Origin: an uncultured Chloroflexaceae bacterium
GTDB lineage: Bacteria; Chloroflexota; Chloroflexia; Chloroflexales; Chloroflexaceae
Length of the DNA: 5,693 bases
NCBI GenBank assembly: GCA_937141995.1
Contig: CAKZQX010000304.1
Span: 1 to 5,693, forward strand
Direction of reading: 5' to 3'
How positions within the stretch are numbered: the first letter of the stretch is position 1; the number at the start of each line of letters is the position of its first letter. The notes under the pieces were generated by a model, which did not search any database, was not told where the DNA came from, and was given only the letters and a program-made list of their open reading frames with translations. Both the position numbers and the translations under genes were made by a program. Below are positions 1 through 5,620 of this stretch, in pieces.

Positions 1-57
1 CAGGGCACCCCGCATGCCGTGGGACCGCCGCGCATCAGCTTTTCAGACAGTCTCTTA

Positions 58-103
58 GTTCTTTGTTCCTGTTCTCAGTTCTTTAGTTCTTTGTTCTTTG
101 TTC
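58..103. repeat. Degenerate GTTC heptad array before the kinase gene
   Basis: The tetramer GTTC occurs seven times, starting at 58, 65, 71, 78, 86, 93 and 100, so spacings are 7, 6, 7, 8, 7 and 7 bp. The filler is mostly TTT, giving a consensus of GTTCTTT. The tract is almost purely pyrimidine plus G on the top strand and ends 9 bp before the kinase ATG. It resembles the short heptanucleotide repeats known between genes in other phyla such as filamentous cyanobacteria, although that comparison is only by form. It may act through slippage or be neutral filler. Confidence 0.8.
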
Positions 104-112
104 TCTACCAGC

Positions 113-2350
113 ATGAATGACCAGGTAAACCAGAACCATAACACCCCACAACCGGATGCACTCGATCCGGCCGCCGGGCCGCAGAGCGAACTGGAGCAGC
201 GCGTCGCGGAGCGTACCGCCGAGTTGCAGCAGACCATCGCTATCCTTGTCCAGGAAGTAGCGAAGCGCGAGCAGACCGAGGCGGCCCTCCAGCAGCGGGT
301 GGCCTTTGAGAAGCTGATTACGACGATCTCGACGCGCTTTATCAATCTGGCAACCAGCGACATCGACACCGGCATTGACCAGGCCCTGGCGGACATTGGT
401 CGTTTTGCGCAGGTAGACCGCAGCTATGTCTTTCGCTACACCAGCGGCGGCACCATTATGGAGTATACGCACGAGTGGTGTGCCGAGGGAATTGTAGCCG
501 CGCTCCACCGCTTCCAGCAACTGCCCGCCGCCACGCCGGCATGGTCGAATGAGCAGTTGCAGCGCGGGGAGGTGCTGCATATCGCCGACGTTGCCGAACT
601 ACCGGCGGCGGCCGCAGCCGAGCAACGCATCTTTCAGGAGCAGGGCATTCAGTCGTTGGTTGCGGTGCCCATGGTGTACCGGGGCACGGTGGTGGGCTTC
701 CTGGGCTTTGATGCAGTGCGCCAGGCGAAGACCTGGCCGGATGAGAGCATTGCCCTGCTGCGCATTGTTGGCGATATCTTTGTCAATGCCTTGCAGCGCA
801 AGCAAACCGAGGAAGCGCTGCAGGAGAGCCGGCGCATGCTCAGCGCGTTGATGCGCAACCTGCCGGGCATGGCCTACCGGCGACGCAATGCTCCCGGCTT
901 CCCGCTAGAATTCGTTAGTGAAGGCTGTTTTGCGCTGACCGGGCATCACCCCGCCGAACTGCTGGAAGATCAGACGTTGACCTACCGGCATCTCATCCAT
1001 CCCGATGATCAGGCGCGGGTGCGGGAGGAGGTCAACGCGGCGGTGCAGGTGCGGCGGCCTTTCCAGTGTACCTACCGCATTATGTTGCCCACCGGCGAGG
1101 AGAAGTGGGTCTGGGAGTATGGGCGCGGCGTGTATGGTCCGGGCGGTACCCTGCTGACGCTGGAGGGGTTTGTCACCGATGTCACTGAGCGGGTGGTGAC
1201 GCAGCAGGTACTGGAGCAGCGGGTTGCCGAGCGTACGCGGGAACTCTCCGCGCTGCTGACGGTCCAGCAGGCGCTGACCAGCCACCTTGACCCGGACGCC
1301 GTCCTGCAGATGATTGCCAAAGAAGCCTGCCGATTGACGGCGGCAACCTTTGGATCGATTTTCCTGCGCGATGGTGATGAACTGTATGCCACCGCCCTGG
1401 CGGGTGAGCATGGGCCCGGCATGGTTGTGGGCTATCGCATGCCCATCCAGGGTTCGGCAACCGGGCTGGCGTTAACGATCGGCGAACTGCTCCAGATTGA
1501 CGATGCCTGGACTGATCCGCGCGTCAATCGAGAGGCAATCGAGCGGGTCGGTATTCGCTCGTTGTTGATTGCACCATTGATGTCGGGGACGCAGGCACTG
1601 GGCATGCTTTCAATCGGCCACCAGCAGTCGGGCATGTTTAGCACCAATGACCGGCGTATCCTGGAGATGTTTATTCCGGGAGCGGTCATTGCCCTGGAGA
1701 ATGCGCGGCTCTATGCCGAAGCGCAGGAGGCCGCCGCCTTCAAAGAGCGCCGACGACTGGCGCGCGAACTGCATGATGCCGTCACGCAGACGCTCTTCTC
1801 CGCCGGCATGATCGCCGGGGTGCTGCCGCGCATCTGGGAACGGAACCCGGACGAGGGCCGGCGCCGCCTGCAGGAGTTACGCCGGTTGACCCGGGGTGCG
1901 CTGGCCGAGATGCGTATGCTGCTGCTGGAACTGCGCCCGGCCGCCCTGGTCGATGTGCCGATGCATGATCTGCTGCGACATCTGGTCGATGCGCTGACCG
2001 CGCGGGAGCAGCTTGAGACCACTGTTACAATTCCGGACGAGGTCAACCTGCCGGCGGAGGAAAAGACCGCCTTCTACCGGATTGCCCAGGAAGCGCTCAA
2101 CAATGTGGTAAAACATGCCCGCGCCGGCCGGGTGGATATTCAACTGGCGACGGAGGCGGAACAGGTTATCCTCTGCATCCAGGATAATGGGGCGGGGTTT
2201 GCGCCGGGCAGCGTGGCGGCGGGGCATCTGGGGTTGCGCATCATGCGCGAGCGGGCCGAGGCCATCGGCGCGCACCTGGAGATTGAGAGTGAGCCGGGGC
2301 AGGGGACCCGCATCTGCCTGCGCCGGCAACCGGGAGACATAGAGAGGTGA
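113..2350 (+). CDS. Soluble GAF-PAS-GAF sensor histidine kinase (HisKA_3 / NarL-DesK type)
   Basis: This is a sensor kinase that autophosphorylates on histidine and passes the phosphate to the regulator encoded next door. Counting from ATG 113 (745 aa), there is a coiled coil at about 27-62 and a first GAF domain at about 64-225. A PAS domain with PAC tail lies at about 242-358, a second coiled linker at about 360-380 and a second GAF domain at about 380-536. HisKA_3 follows with phospho-acceptor His554 in ARELHDAVTQ, then an HATPase_c domain. That domain has N663/N664 in EALNNVVKHA, D691-NGAGF and G704-HLGL. The linker LEQRVAERT recurs at 27 and 367. No membrane segment or signal peptide is visible, so it should act in the cytoplasm. 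Neither GAF shows an obvious bilin-binding Cys-His pair. An in-frame TTG at 98 lies inside the GTTC array and is less likely than ATG 113; neither has a Shine-Dalgarno. The ligand is unknown. Confidence 0.96.
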   Translation: MNDQVNQNHNTPQPDALDPAAGPQSELEQRVAERTAELQQTIAILVQEVAKREQTEAALQQRVAFEKLITTISTRFINLATSDIDTGIDQALADIGRFAQVDRSYVFRYTSGGTIMEYTHEWCAEGIVAALHRFQQLPAATPAWSNEQLQRGEVLHIADVAELPAAAAAEQRIFQEQGIQSLVAVPMVYRGTVVGFLGFDAVRQAKTWPDESIALLRIVGDIFVNALQRKQTEEALQESRRMLSALMRNLPGMAYRRRNAPGFPLEFVSEGCFALTGHHPAELLEDQTLTYRHLIHPDDQARVREEVNAAVQVRRPFQCTYRIMLPTGEEKWVWEYGRGVYGPGGTLLTLEGFVTDVTERVVTQQVLEQRVAERTRELSALLTVQQALTSHLDPDAVLQMIAKEACRLTAATFGSIFLRDGDELYATALAGEHGPGMVVGYRMPIQGSATGLALTIGELLQIDDAWTDPRVNREAIERVGIRSLLIAPLMSGTQALGMLSIGHQQSGMFSTNDRRILEMFIPGAVIALENARLYAEAQEAAAFKERRRLARELHDAVTQTLFSAGMIAGVLPRIWERNPDEGRRRLQELRRLTRGALAEMRMLLLELRPAALVDVPMHDLLRHLVDALTAREQLETTVTIPDEVNLPAEEKTAFYRIAQEALNNVVKHARAGRVDIQLATEAEQVILCIQDNGAGFAPGSVAAGHLGLRIMRERAEAIGAHLEIESEPGQGTRICLRRQPGDIER
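2344..2350 (+). promoter_or_regulatory. Ribosome binding site of the response regulator, overlapping the kinase stop
   Basis: GAGGTGA is a seven-base match to the anti-Shine-Dalgarno complement. It includes the kinase TGA stop (2348-2350) and sits 7 nt before ATG 2358. Ribosomes finishing the kinase would be placed to restart on the regulator, which supports translational coupling and start 2358 (a second ATG follows directly at 2361). Confidence 0.8.
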
Positions 2351-2357
2351 GGGGGCA

Positions 2358-3002
2358 ATGATGACGCAAGCGCATACTATTCGGGTGCTGCTGGTTGATG
2401 ATCATACCGTGGTGCGGAGTGGGCTGTCGGCCTTCTTCCTGGCCTTTGATGATCTGGAACTGGTCGGTCAGGCCGCCGGCGGGGAAGAGGCGATCCGGCT
2501 GTGTGAGCAAGTGCAGCCTGATGTAATCCTGATGGACCTGGTGATGCCGGGCATGGATGGGGCAACGGCCACCCGCCGGATCCGCGAGCGCTGGCCGCAG
2601 ATCCATGTGATCGCCCTGACCAGCTTCCCCGACGAGGATCTGGTGCATAAGGCGATCCAGGCGGGAGCGACTAGCTACCTGCTCAAAAATATCGAGCCCG
2701 ATGAACTGGAGGCAGCCATTCGTGCGGCGGCCGCCGGCCGGCCCACCCTCGCGCCGGAGGCAACCCGCGCACTGATCAACGCCACTGGACGGCCCGCGCC
2801 TCCCGGTTATGATCTCACCCCGCGTGAGCGCGAGATCCTGGCACTCATGGTGCAGGGCTTGACGAACCCGGAAATGGCCGCGAAGCTGGATCTCAGCATC
2901 TCGACGATCAAGTTCCATGTGAGCAGCGTGCTCGCCAAACTGGGTGTTGCCGGCCGTACCGAAGCCGTCTCGCTGGCGTTGCAGCATAACCTGGTGAAGT
3001 AA
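2358..3002 (+). CDS. NarL/LuxR-family response regulator
   Basis: This 214-residue DNA-binding response regulator is the expected partner of the upstream HisKA_3 kinase. The receiver domain covers about 8-125: acidic pair D14/D15, phospho-acceptor D60 in ILMDLVMPG, switch T88, Y107 and invariant K110. A short linker (about 128-150) leads to a LuxR-type helix-turn-helix at about 151-214. It opens with LTPREREIL and has the recognition-helix region STIKFHVSSVLAKL, with the typical NarL-family ending. All phosphorylation residues are present, so it should be functional. It is the last gene of the operon: the kinase stop lies 7 nt upstream of its ATG and a repeat hairpin begins right after its TAA. 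Target genes cannot be read from the window. Confidence 0.97.
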   Translation: MMTQAHTIRVLLVDDHTVVRSGLSAFFLAFDDLELVGQAAGGEEAIRLCEQVQPDVILMDLVMPGMDGATATRRIRERWPQIHVIALTSFPDEDLVHKAIQAGATSYLLKNIEPDELEAAIRAAAAGRPTLAPEATRALINATGRPAPPGYDLTPREREILALMVQGLTNPEMAAKLDLSISTIKFHVSSVLAKLGVAGRTEAVSLALQHNLVK

Positions 3003-3003
3003 T

Positions 3004-3032
3004 CTCCTGGTACTGCCAGGAGGTACGCGGTC
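3004..3032. repeat. Hairpin repeat, truncated copy, module A
   Basis: These 29 bp are identical to 3228-3256. CTCCTGG (3004-3010) and CCAGGAG (3016-3022) form a 7-bp stem around loop TACTG. The outer nine bases of the left arm found in the second copy are absent because the regulator's 3' end occupies that place (TAA at 3000-3002). No T-run follows, so this is not a canonical terminator, though it could protect or process the operon mRNA 3' end. Confidence 0.85.
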
Positions 3033-3068
3033 GGTTCCACATGAGGTGTTCATCTAGATGCATGGCCC

Positions 3069-3181
3069 GATTCGCTGCCGGCAGCGCGGAAGAAACCTTC
3101 CTTATTTCACACAAATTTTTGCACGTTGTGCAAAAATTTGTGTGAAAAAGAAAAACAGTACCATGCTGCCGCAGGCGAATC
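3069..3181. repeat. Two-tier imperfect hairpin, module A
   Basis: The inner stem is a perfect 20-bp inverted repeat, 3105-3124 with 3128-3147, around the 3-nt loop GTT. It starts TTTCACACAA and is AT-rich. The outer GC-rich stem pairs 3069-3085 with 3165-3181, 14 of 17 positions Watson-Crick with mismatches only in the middle. The two stems are separated by internal loops of 19 nt (3086-3104) and 17 nt (3148-3164). The left side 3077-3100 is identical to 3281-3304 in module B. The strand on which it acts, if transcribed, is unknown. Confidence 0.85.
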
Positions 3182-3218
3182 AGACTTCCATCGGGTGAAA
3201 CGCTCGATTTGCATGCCC

Positions 3219-3255
3219 ACCGCGTACCTCCTGGTACTGCCAGGAGGTACGCGGT
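3219..3255. repeat. Perfect 16-bp hairpin, complete copy, module B
   Basis: The left arm 3219-3234 (ACCGCGTACCTCCTGG) is exactly complementary to the right arm 3240-3255 around the 5-nt loop TACTG. Twenty-nine bases (3228-3256) recur exactly at 3004-3032. No poly-T follows. This copy shows the full extent of the palindrome, of which the first copy keeps only the loop, the right arm and half of the left arm. Confidence 0.9.
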
Positions 3256-3264
3256 CTCTGACGT

Positions 3265-3388
3265 GGCAGCGCATGGCGCCGCCGGCAGCGCGGAAGAAAC
3301 CTTCTTTTTCACAAGCATTTCCACTTTGTGCAAAATGCTCGTGAAAAAAATAAGATCTGCCACCATGCCGGCGGCGCTATCCGCTGCC
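3265..3388. repeat. Two-tier imperfect hairpin, module B
   Basis: The outer stem pairs 3265-3287 with 3366-3388. Twenty-one of 23 positions are Watson-Crick, with one G-T wobble (3275/3378) and one C-C mismatch (3272/3381). The inner AT-rich stem pairs 3305-3320 with 3333-3348, with a single mismatch (3313/3340). The internal loops are both 17 nt (3288-3304 and 3349-3365). The plan is the same as module A and the 3281-3304 strand is identical to 3077-3100, but most stem sequence differs while remaining complementary. Confidence 0.85.
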
Positions 3389-3488
3389 CGGAGCAGCGTC
3401 CGCATATGTTCTGCAATTGAATGCGGTTATCTGTCGGTACAACCGGGGTGTGCCTCAAGCGTGAACCATCACGTTCCAGAATGATCAT
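3309..3488 (-). CDS. Doubtful 59-codon reverse-strand ORF with strong Shine-Dalgarno
   Basis: An ATG at complement 3486-3488 follows a perfect AGGAGG (complement 3493-3498) at a 4-nt spacing. The 59-residue product begins MIILERDGSRLRHTP and ends in a Cys- and Trp-containing stretch. I do not recognise it. Its last 27 codons or so are read from inside the module B hairpin, so the natural gene end may have been lost. It could be the 5' remnant of a gene cut by the repeat, a real small protein, or chance. The reading frame continues upstream without a stop to 3605, but only the 3488 start has a binding site. No clear promoter is seen. Confidence 0.25.
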   Translation of the reverse strand: MIILERDGSRLRHTPVVPTDNRIQLQNICGRCSGQRIAPPAWWQILFFSRAFCTKWKCL

Positions 3489-3609
3489 TATTCCTCCTAT
3501 TTCCGGATTGCGCGTGTCGGCACCGGTTTCCTGTGAGCAGGATACATGATCTGACTGAGAAATGCTTCCGACAGGGGGACAATTGTGGACTGGCCGTGCG
3601 ACCATGGAA

Positions 3610-3633
3610 CACCCTGGTCAACTGACCAGGGTG
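3610..3633. repeat. Perfect 10-bp inverted repeat
   Basis: CACCCTGGTC (3610-3619) pairs exactly with GACCAGGGTG (3624-3633) around AACT. It is not followed by a T-run on either strand, so an operator or a processed RNA hairpin fits better than a terminator. It lies about 320 bp before the GerMN gene. Confidence 0.7.
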
Positions 3634-3791
3634 ATACTGCAGAGGGCATGAACACCTACTTCACCACTGTCTGGTACACTCCGCAACGCTTTAACCGTTC
3701 CTGGCCCCCAAACGATAGGGGTATCACGCCATGCCAGAGATGCATGATCGTGATGAATGCGGTCGTCCATCCGGCGACTGGGATGCACCTC

Positions 3792-3825
3792 CGGTAGGGG
3801 TAACGGAACATTCCGCCCGCTACCG
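3792..3825. repeat. Interrupted GC-rich inverted repeat upstream of the GerMN gene
   Basis: CGGTAG (3792-3797) pairs with CTACCG (3820-3825), GGG (3798-3800) with CCC (3816-3818), and CGGAA (3804-3808) with TTCCG (3811-3815) around CA. TAA on the left and one G on the right are unpaired. Fourteen base pairs form over 34 nt. It ends 128 bp before the start codon and directly precedes a TTGACG hexamer. Confidence 0.5.
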
Positions 3826-3904
3826 CTTTGACGATAGTATATTGGCATACATCTACCCAGTGGTCGGTTGATACAAAAATAACATTTCTCCTGGATCACT
3901 TCTT

Positions 3905-3918
3905 GCAGTACCTACTGC
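3905..3918. promoter_or_regulatory. Short palindrome in the GerMN gene leader (possible operator)
   Basis: GCAGTA and TACTGC form a perfect 6-bp inverted repeat around CC, ending 35 bp before the ATG. The size and place would suit a dimeric repressor or a small RNA hairpin, but no factor can be named and a 6-bp repeat can occur by chance. Confidence 0.3.
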
Positions 3919-3940
3919 GGGTTCACAGCAAAATTGAGAG

Positions 3941-3945
3941 AGGAG
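3941..3945 (+). promoter_or_regulatory. Ribosome binding site of the GerMN gene
   Basis: AGGAG within a purine-rich run sits 8 nt before ATG 3954. It decides the start against the TTG at 3828 in the same frame, which would add 42 residues ahead of an otherwise normal signal peptide. Confidence 0.75.
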
Positions 3946-3953
3946 AAGCAACT

Positions 3954-5369
3954 ATGCAACTCTACCGTCAGATGTTGGCGATTGTCGGCCTGCTGCTGCT
4001 GCTTGTGCCGGGTGGCATTACCCAGGCGCAACCGGCGGACCTGGCTATCACGATCCAGCCGGAGAGCGCTCCGCCGGGCACGGAAGTGACGATTACGGGC
4101 CAGGGCGCACCACCCAACACCTCGGTCCAGGTACTCTTCGCCCCTTTCAATGATCCGGCCGCATGCCGCGCCGGGCGCGGCGCAGAGAGTGTAGCCGTTG
4201 TCACCACAGACGCTGACGGAACTTTTAGCGCGACCCATACGGCCCAGCGGTTGAGTGCAGACCAGGCCGGGAATACCTATCTGGCGCAACTCAGCGAAGG
4301 TCCGGTCCCCCGCCCCAACTCCAACCTGGAGTGCTTTACCTTTGGGCAGCAGCAGGACGCGCGCTACTTTCCGGAGACGAATCACACGGTGAGCGGTGAG
4401 TTCCTGAACTACTGGCAGGAGCAGGGTGGTCTGGCCGTTTTTGGCTACCCGCTGACGGATCGTCTCCAGGAGGAGGGCCGGGATGTGCAATATTTTGAGC
4501 GGCAGCGCTTTGAATTGCATCCCGAAAATCAACCGCCTTATAACATCCTGCTTGGTCGGCTTGGCGCACAACTGCTGGAGCGCCAGGGCGTTGACTGGCG
4601 GGCGGATCGGGAACCTACCCGTGAGCCGCAGTGTATCTGGTTTGATCAAACCACGCAGAATGTCTGCAATCAGGGTGACGGGGTTGGTTTCCGCTCCTAC
4701 TGGAGCAACAACGGCCTGGAGTTCGATGGTCAACCGGGCACCAGTTATGCCGAAAGCCTGGCACTCTTTGGCTATCCGCTCACCACGGCTCAGGTTGAGA
4801 CCAACAGCAGCGGCGATCAGGTGCTGACCCAGTGGTTCGAGCGGGCACGCTTCGAGTGGCACCCGGATAACCCGGCGGGATCGCAGGTGCTGTTGGGGCG
4901 ACTGGGTGCCGAACTGCTGCAAGGGGGTGGGGAGCCACAGCCGCAGCCGGAACCGCCAGTTTTTAACCAGGTGCAGATCTACTTTATCGCGCTGGGGGAT
5001 GCAGGACAGTCCGGCGTCGAGATTGGCTGTAACGACAGCGCGGTGCCGGTGGAAGTCGCCATCGAACCGACCACGGCGCCGCTTACAGCGGCGCTGGAGA
5101 CGCTCTTCTCCATCGACAGCCGGGAGTATGGCGAGACAGGGCTCTATAATGCGTTCTACCAATCGAACATACAACTGGAAAACGCCACAGTCGAAAATGG
5201 CCTGGCAACCATCAACCTGTCGGGCGATCTTCAGCTTGGCGGCGCATGCGACAATCCCCGGATAGAGGCACAGATCGAGCAGACAGCCCTCCAGTTTCCG
5301 ACCGTTGACGAAGTGGATGTTTTCCTGAATGGTCAGCCGCTGGAGGATGTGTTGGCAGGCAGTGCTTGA
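3954..5369 (+). CDS. Secreted protein with Ig-like domain, two FGYP repeats and GerMN domain
   Basis: This 471-residue protein should be exported. It has a signal peptide with a charged start, a Leu-rich core at 8-18 and likely cleavage after Ala25 (TQA/QP); there is no lipobox Cys. An Ig-like beta domain covers about 29-125 (PPGTEVTITGQGAPPNTSV). Two related repeats follow, about 140-207 and 245-322. Each has YW..., then FGYPLT (at 163 and 272), then FERxRFExHP and LLGRLGAxLL. A Pro/Gln/Glu linker (323-336) leads to a GerMN domain at about 336-466 with the conserved GLYNAFYQS and LQFPTVDEVDVFLNG stretches. GerMN is known from spore germination protein GerM and other envelope proteins, with poorly defined function. 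The six cysteines fall two per segment (71/127, 227/238, 359/432), consistent with disulfides outside the cell. A role in the envelope is inferred; the exact function is unknown. Confidence 0.95.
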   Translation: MQLYRQMLAIVGLLLLLVPGGITQAQPADLAITIQPESAPPGTEVTITGQGAPPNTSVQVLFAPFNDPAACRAGRGAESVAVVTTDADGTFSATHTAQRLSADQAGNTYLAQLSEGPVPRPNSNLECFTFGQQQDARYFPETNHTVSGEFLNYWQEQGGLAVFGYPLTDRLQEEGRDVQYFERQRFELHPENQPPYNILLGRLGAQLLERQGVDWRADREPTREPQCIWFDQTTQNVCNQGDGVGFRSYWSNNGLEFDGQPGTSYAESLALFGYPLTTAQVETNSSGDQVLTQWFERARFEWHPDNPAGSQVLLGRLGAELLQGGGEPQPQPEPPVFNQVQIYFIALGDAGQSGVEIGCNDSAVPVEVAIEPTTAPLTAALETLFSIDSREYGETGLYNAFYQSNIQLENATVENGLATINLSGDLQLGGACDNPRIEAQIEQTALQFPTVDEVDVFLNGQPLEDVLAGSA

Positions 5370-5416
5370 TCACATATGACAACTCGCTACTACGTCTGAT
5401 CACGTAGCTACTAATA

Positions 5417-5464
5417 GAGCGCACGGGGCCGGAACATACCTGCTCCTTGCGCTCGCTTCATTTT
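5417..5464 (+). terminator. Weak terminator candidate after the GerMN gene
   Basis: GAGCGCA (5417-5423) pairs with TGCGCTC (5448-5454), and the stem is followed by GCTTCATTTT. The 24-nt loop is long and the T-run broken, so this is a weak candidate. Nothing better is seen between the stop codon and the next promoter. Confidence 0.3.
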
Positions 5465-5480
5465 CGGCATGCTTACACCC

Positions 5481-5515
5481 TGATCCGCCATCCTCTATTC
5501 TCCATCCTGCATCCG
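5481..5515. repeat. Five-unit heptad array
   Basis: Five successive 7-mers read TGATCCG, CCATCCT, CTATTCT, CCATCCT and GCATCCG. Each has A or T at positions 3 and 4, giving a consensus of CCATCCT. It differs in sequence from the GTTC array at the window start but shares the 7-bp period and a pyrimidine-rich top strand. It lies about 75 bp before the promoter at the right end. Confidence 0.65.
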
Positions 5516-5530
5516 TTACCCACAACCACC

Positions 5531-5568
5531 TGAACCACAGGAGGTCCCGCTGAACCATAAATGAACCA
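5531..5568. promoter_or_regulatory. Phased TGAACCA direct repeats (putative activator site)
   Basis: TGAACCA occurs at 5531, 5551 and 5562, with a relative AGAACCA at 5602 inside the promoter spacer. Start-to-start distances are 20, 11 and 40 bp, close to whole helical turns. The pair at 5551-5568 (7 bp, 4 bp, 7 bp) has the layout bound by OmpR/PhoB-type regulators, and it ends 20 bp before the -35 element. The factor is not known. Confidence 0.45.
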
Positions 5569-5588
5569 AAAATCGATAAAATGACCCC

Positions 5589-5617
5589 TTGACAACCATT
5601 CAGAACCATGCTATACT
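5589..5617 (+). promoter_or_regulatory. Strong sigma70-type promoter facing right
   Basis: A perfect -35 TTGACA (5589-5594), a 17-bp spacer and -10 TATACT (5612-5617, five of six) are preceded by TG at 5609-5610, an extended -10. Transcription should start near 5624 and run out of the window toward an unseen gene. The heptamer TGACAAC occurs at 5590 and again at 5620, one over the -35 and one near the start site. Confidence 0.8.
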
Positions 5618-5620
5618 CCT

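Larger units (their letters stand above)
3389..3953. other. Gene-poor spacer between the repeats and the GerMN gene
   Basis: Apart from the 5' part of the doubtful reverse-strand ORF, I see no supported gene in these 565 bp. Open frames of 70-93 codons exist on both strands, but they lack ribosome binding sites and recognisable motifs. The stretch holds three inverted repeats (3610-3633, 3792-3825, 3905-3918) and the leader of the downstream gene. I found no convincing promoter: TTGACG at 3828 and TTGGCA at 3842 have no matching -10 element at proper spacing. Confidence 0.6.

Noticed and set aside
1..54. Possible 3' end of an upstream gene
   Set aside because: Frames end at different stops and the stretch is too short to match to any family.
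3105..3147. 20-bp perfect stem as intrinsic terminator of the kinase-regulator operon
   Set aside because: The stem is AT-rich and followed by A-rich sequence on the top strand, and no T-run follows on either strand.
3004..3388. CRISPR array
   Set aside because: There are only two repeat copies, they are palindromic and diverged, and no regular spacers or cas genes are present.
2908..3405. 165-codon reverse-strand frame with repeated peptide stretches (KVSSALPAA twice)
   Set aside because: It overlaps the regulator's 3' end and simply translates the two repeat modules. The repeated peptides come from the DNA repeats, and no ribosome binding site is seen.
3828..3873. TTGACG (3828) or TTGGCA (3842) as -35 of a promoter for the GerMN gene
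   Set aside because: No hexamer resembling TATAAT is found 15-19 bp downstream of either.
3585..3899. Forward (3585-3797) and reverse (3618-3899) small ORFs
   Set aside because: No ribosome binding site, no recognisable motif, mutual overlap, and the forward frame runs through the 3610-3633 palindrome.
3912..5174. 420-codon reverse-strand frame opposite the GerMN gene
   Set aside because: It is the antisense shadow of a clear secreted protein with recognised domains; long open antisense frames are common in GC-rich codon usage.
5367..5407. TGATCAC direct repeat (5367 and 5397) and a 6-bp hairpin CTACGT/ACGTAG
   Set aside because: The repeat is short and its first copy includes the stop codon; the hairpin is weak and has no T-run, so neither supports a regulatory or terminator call.
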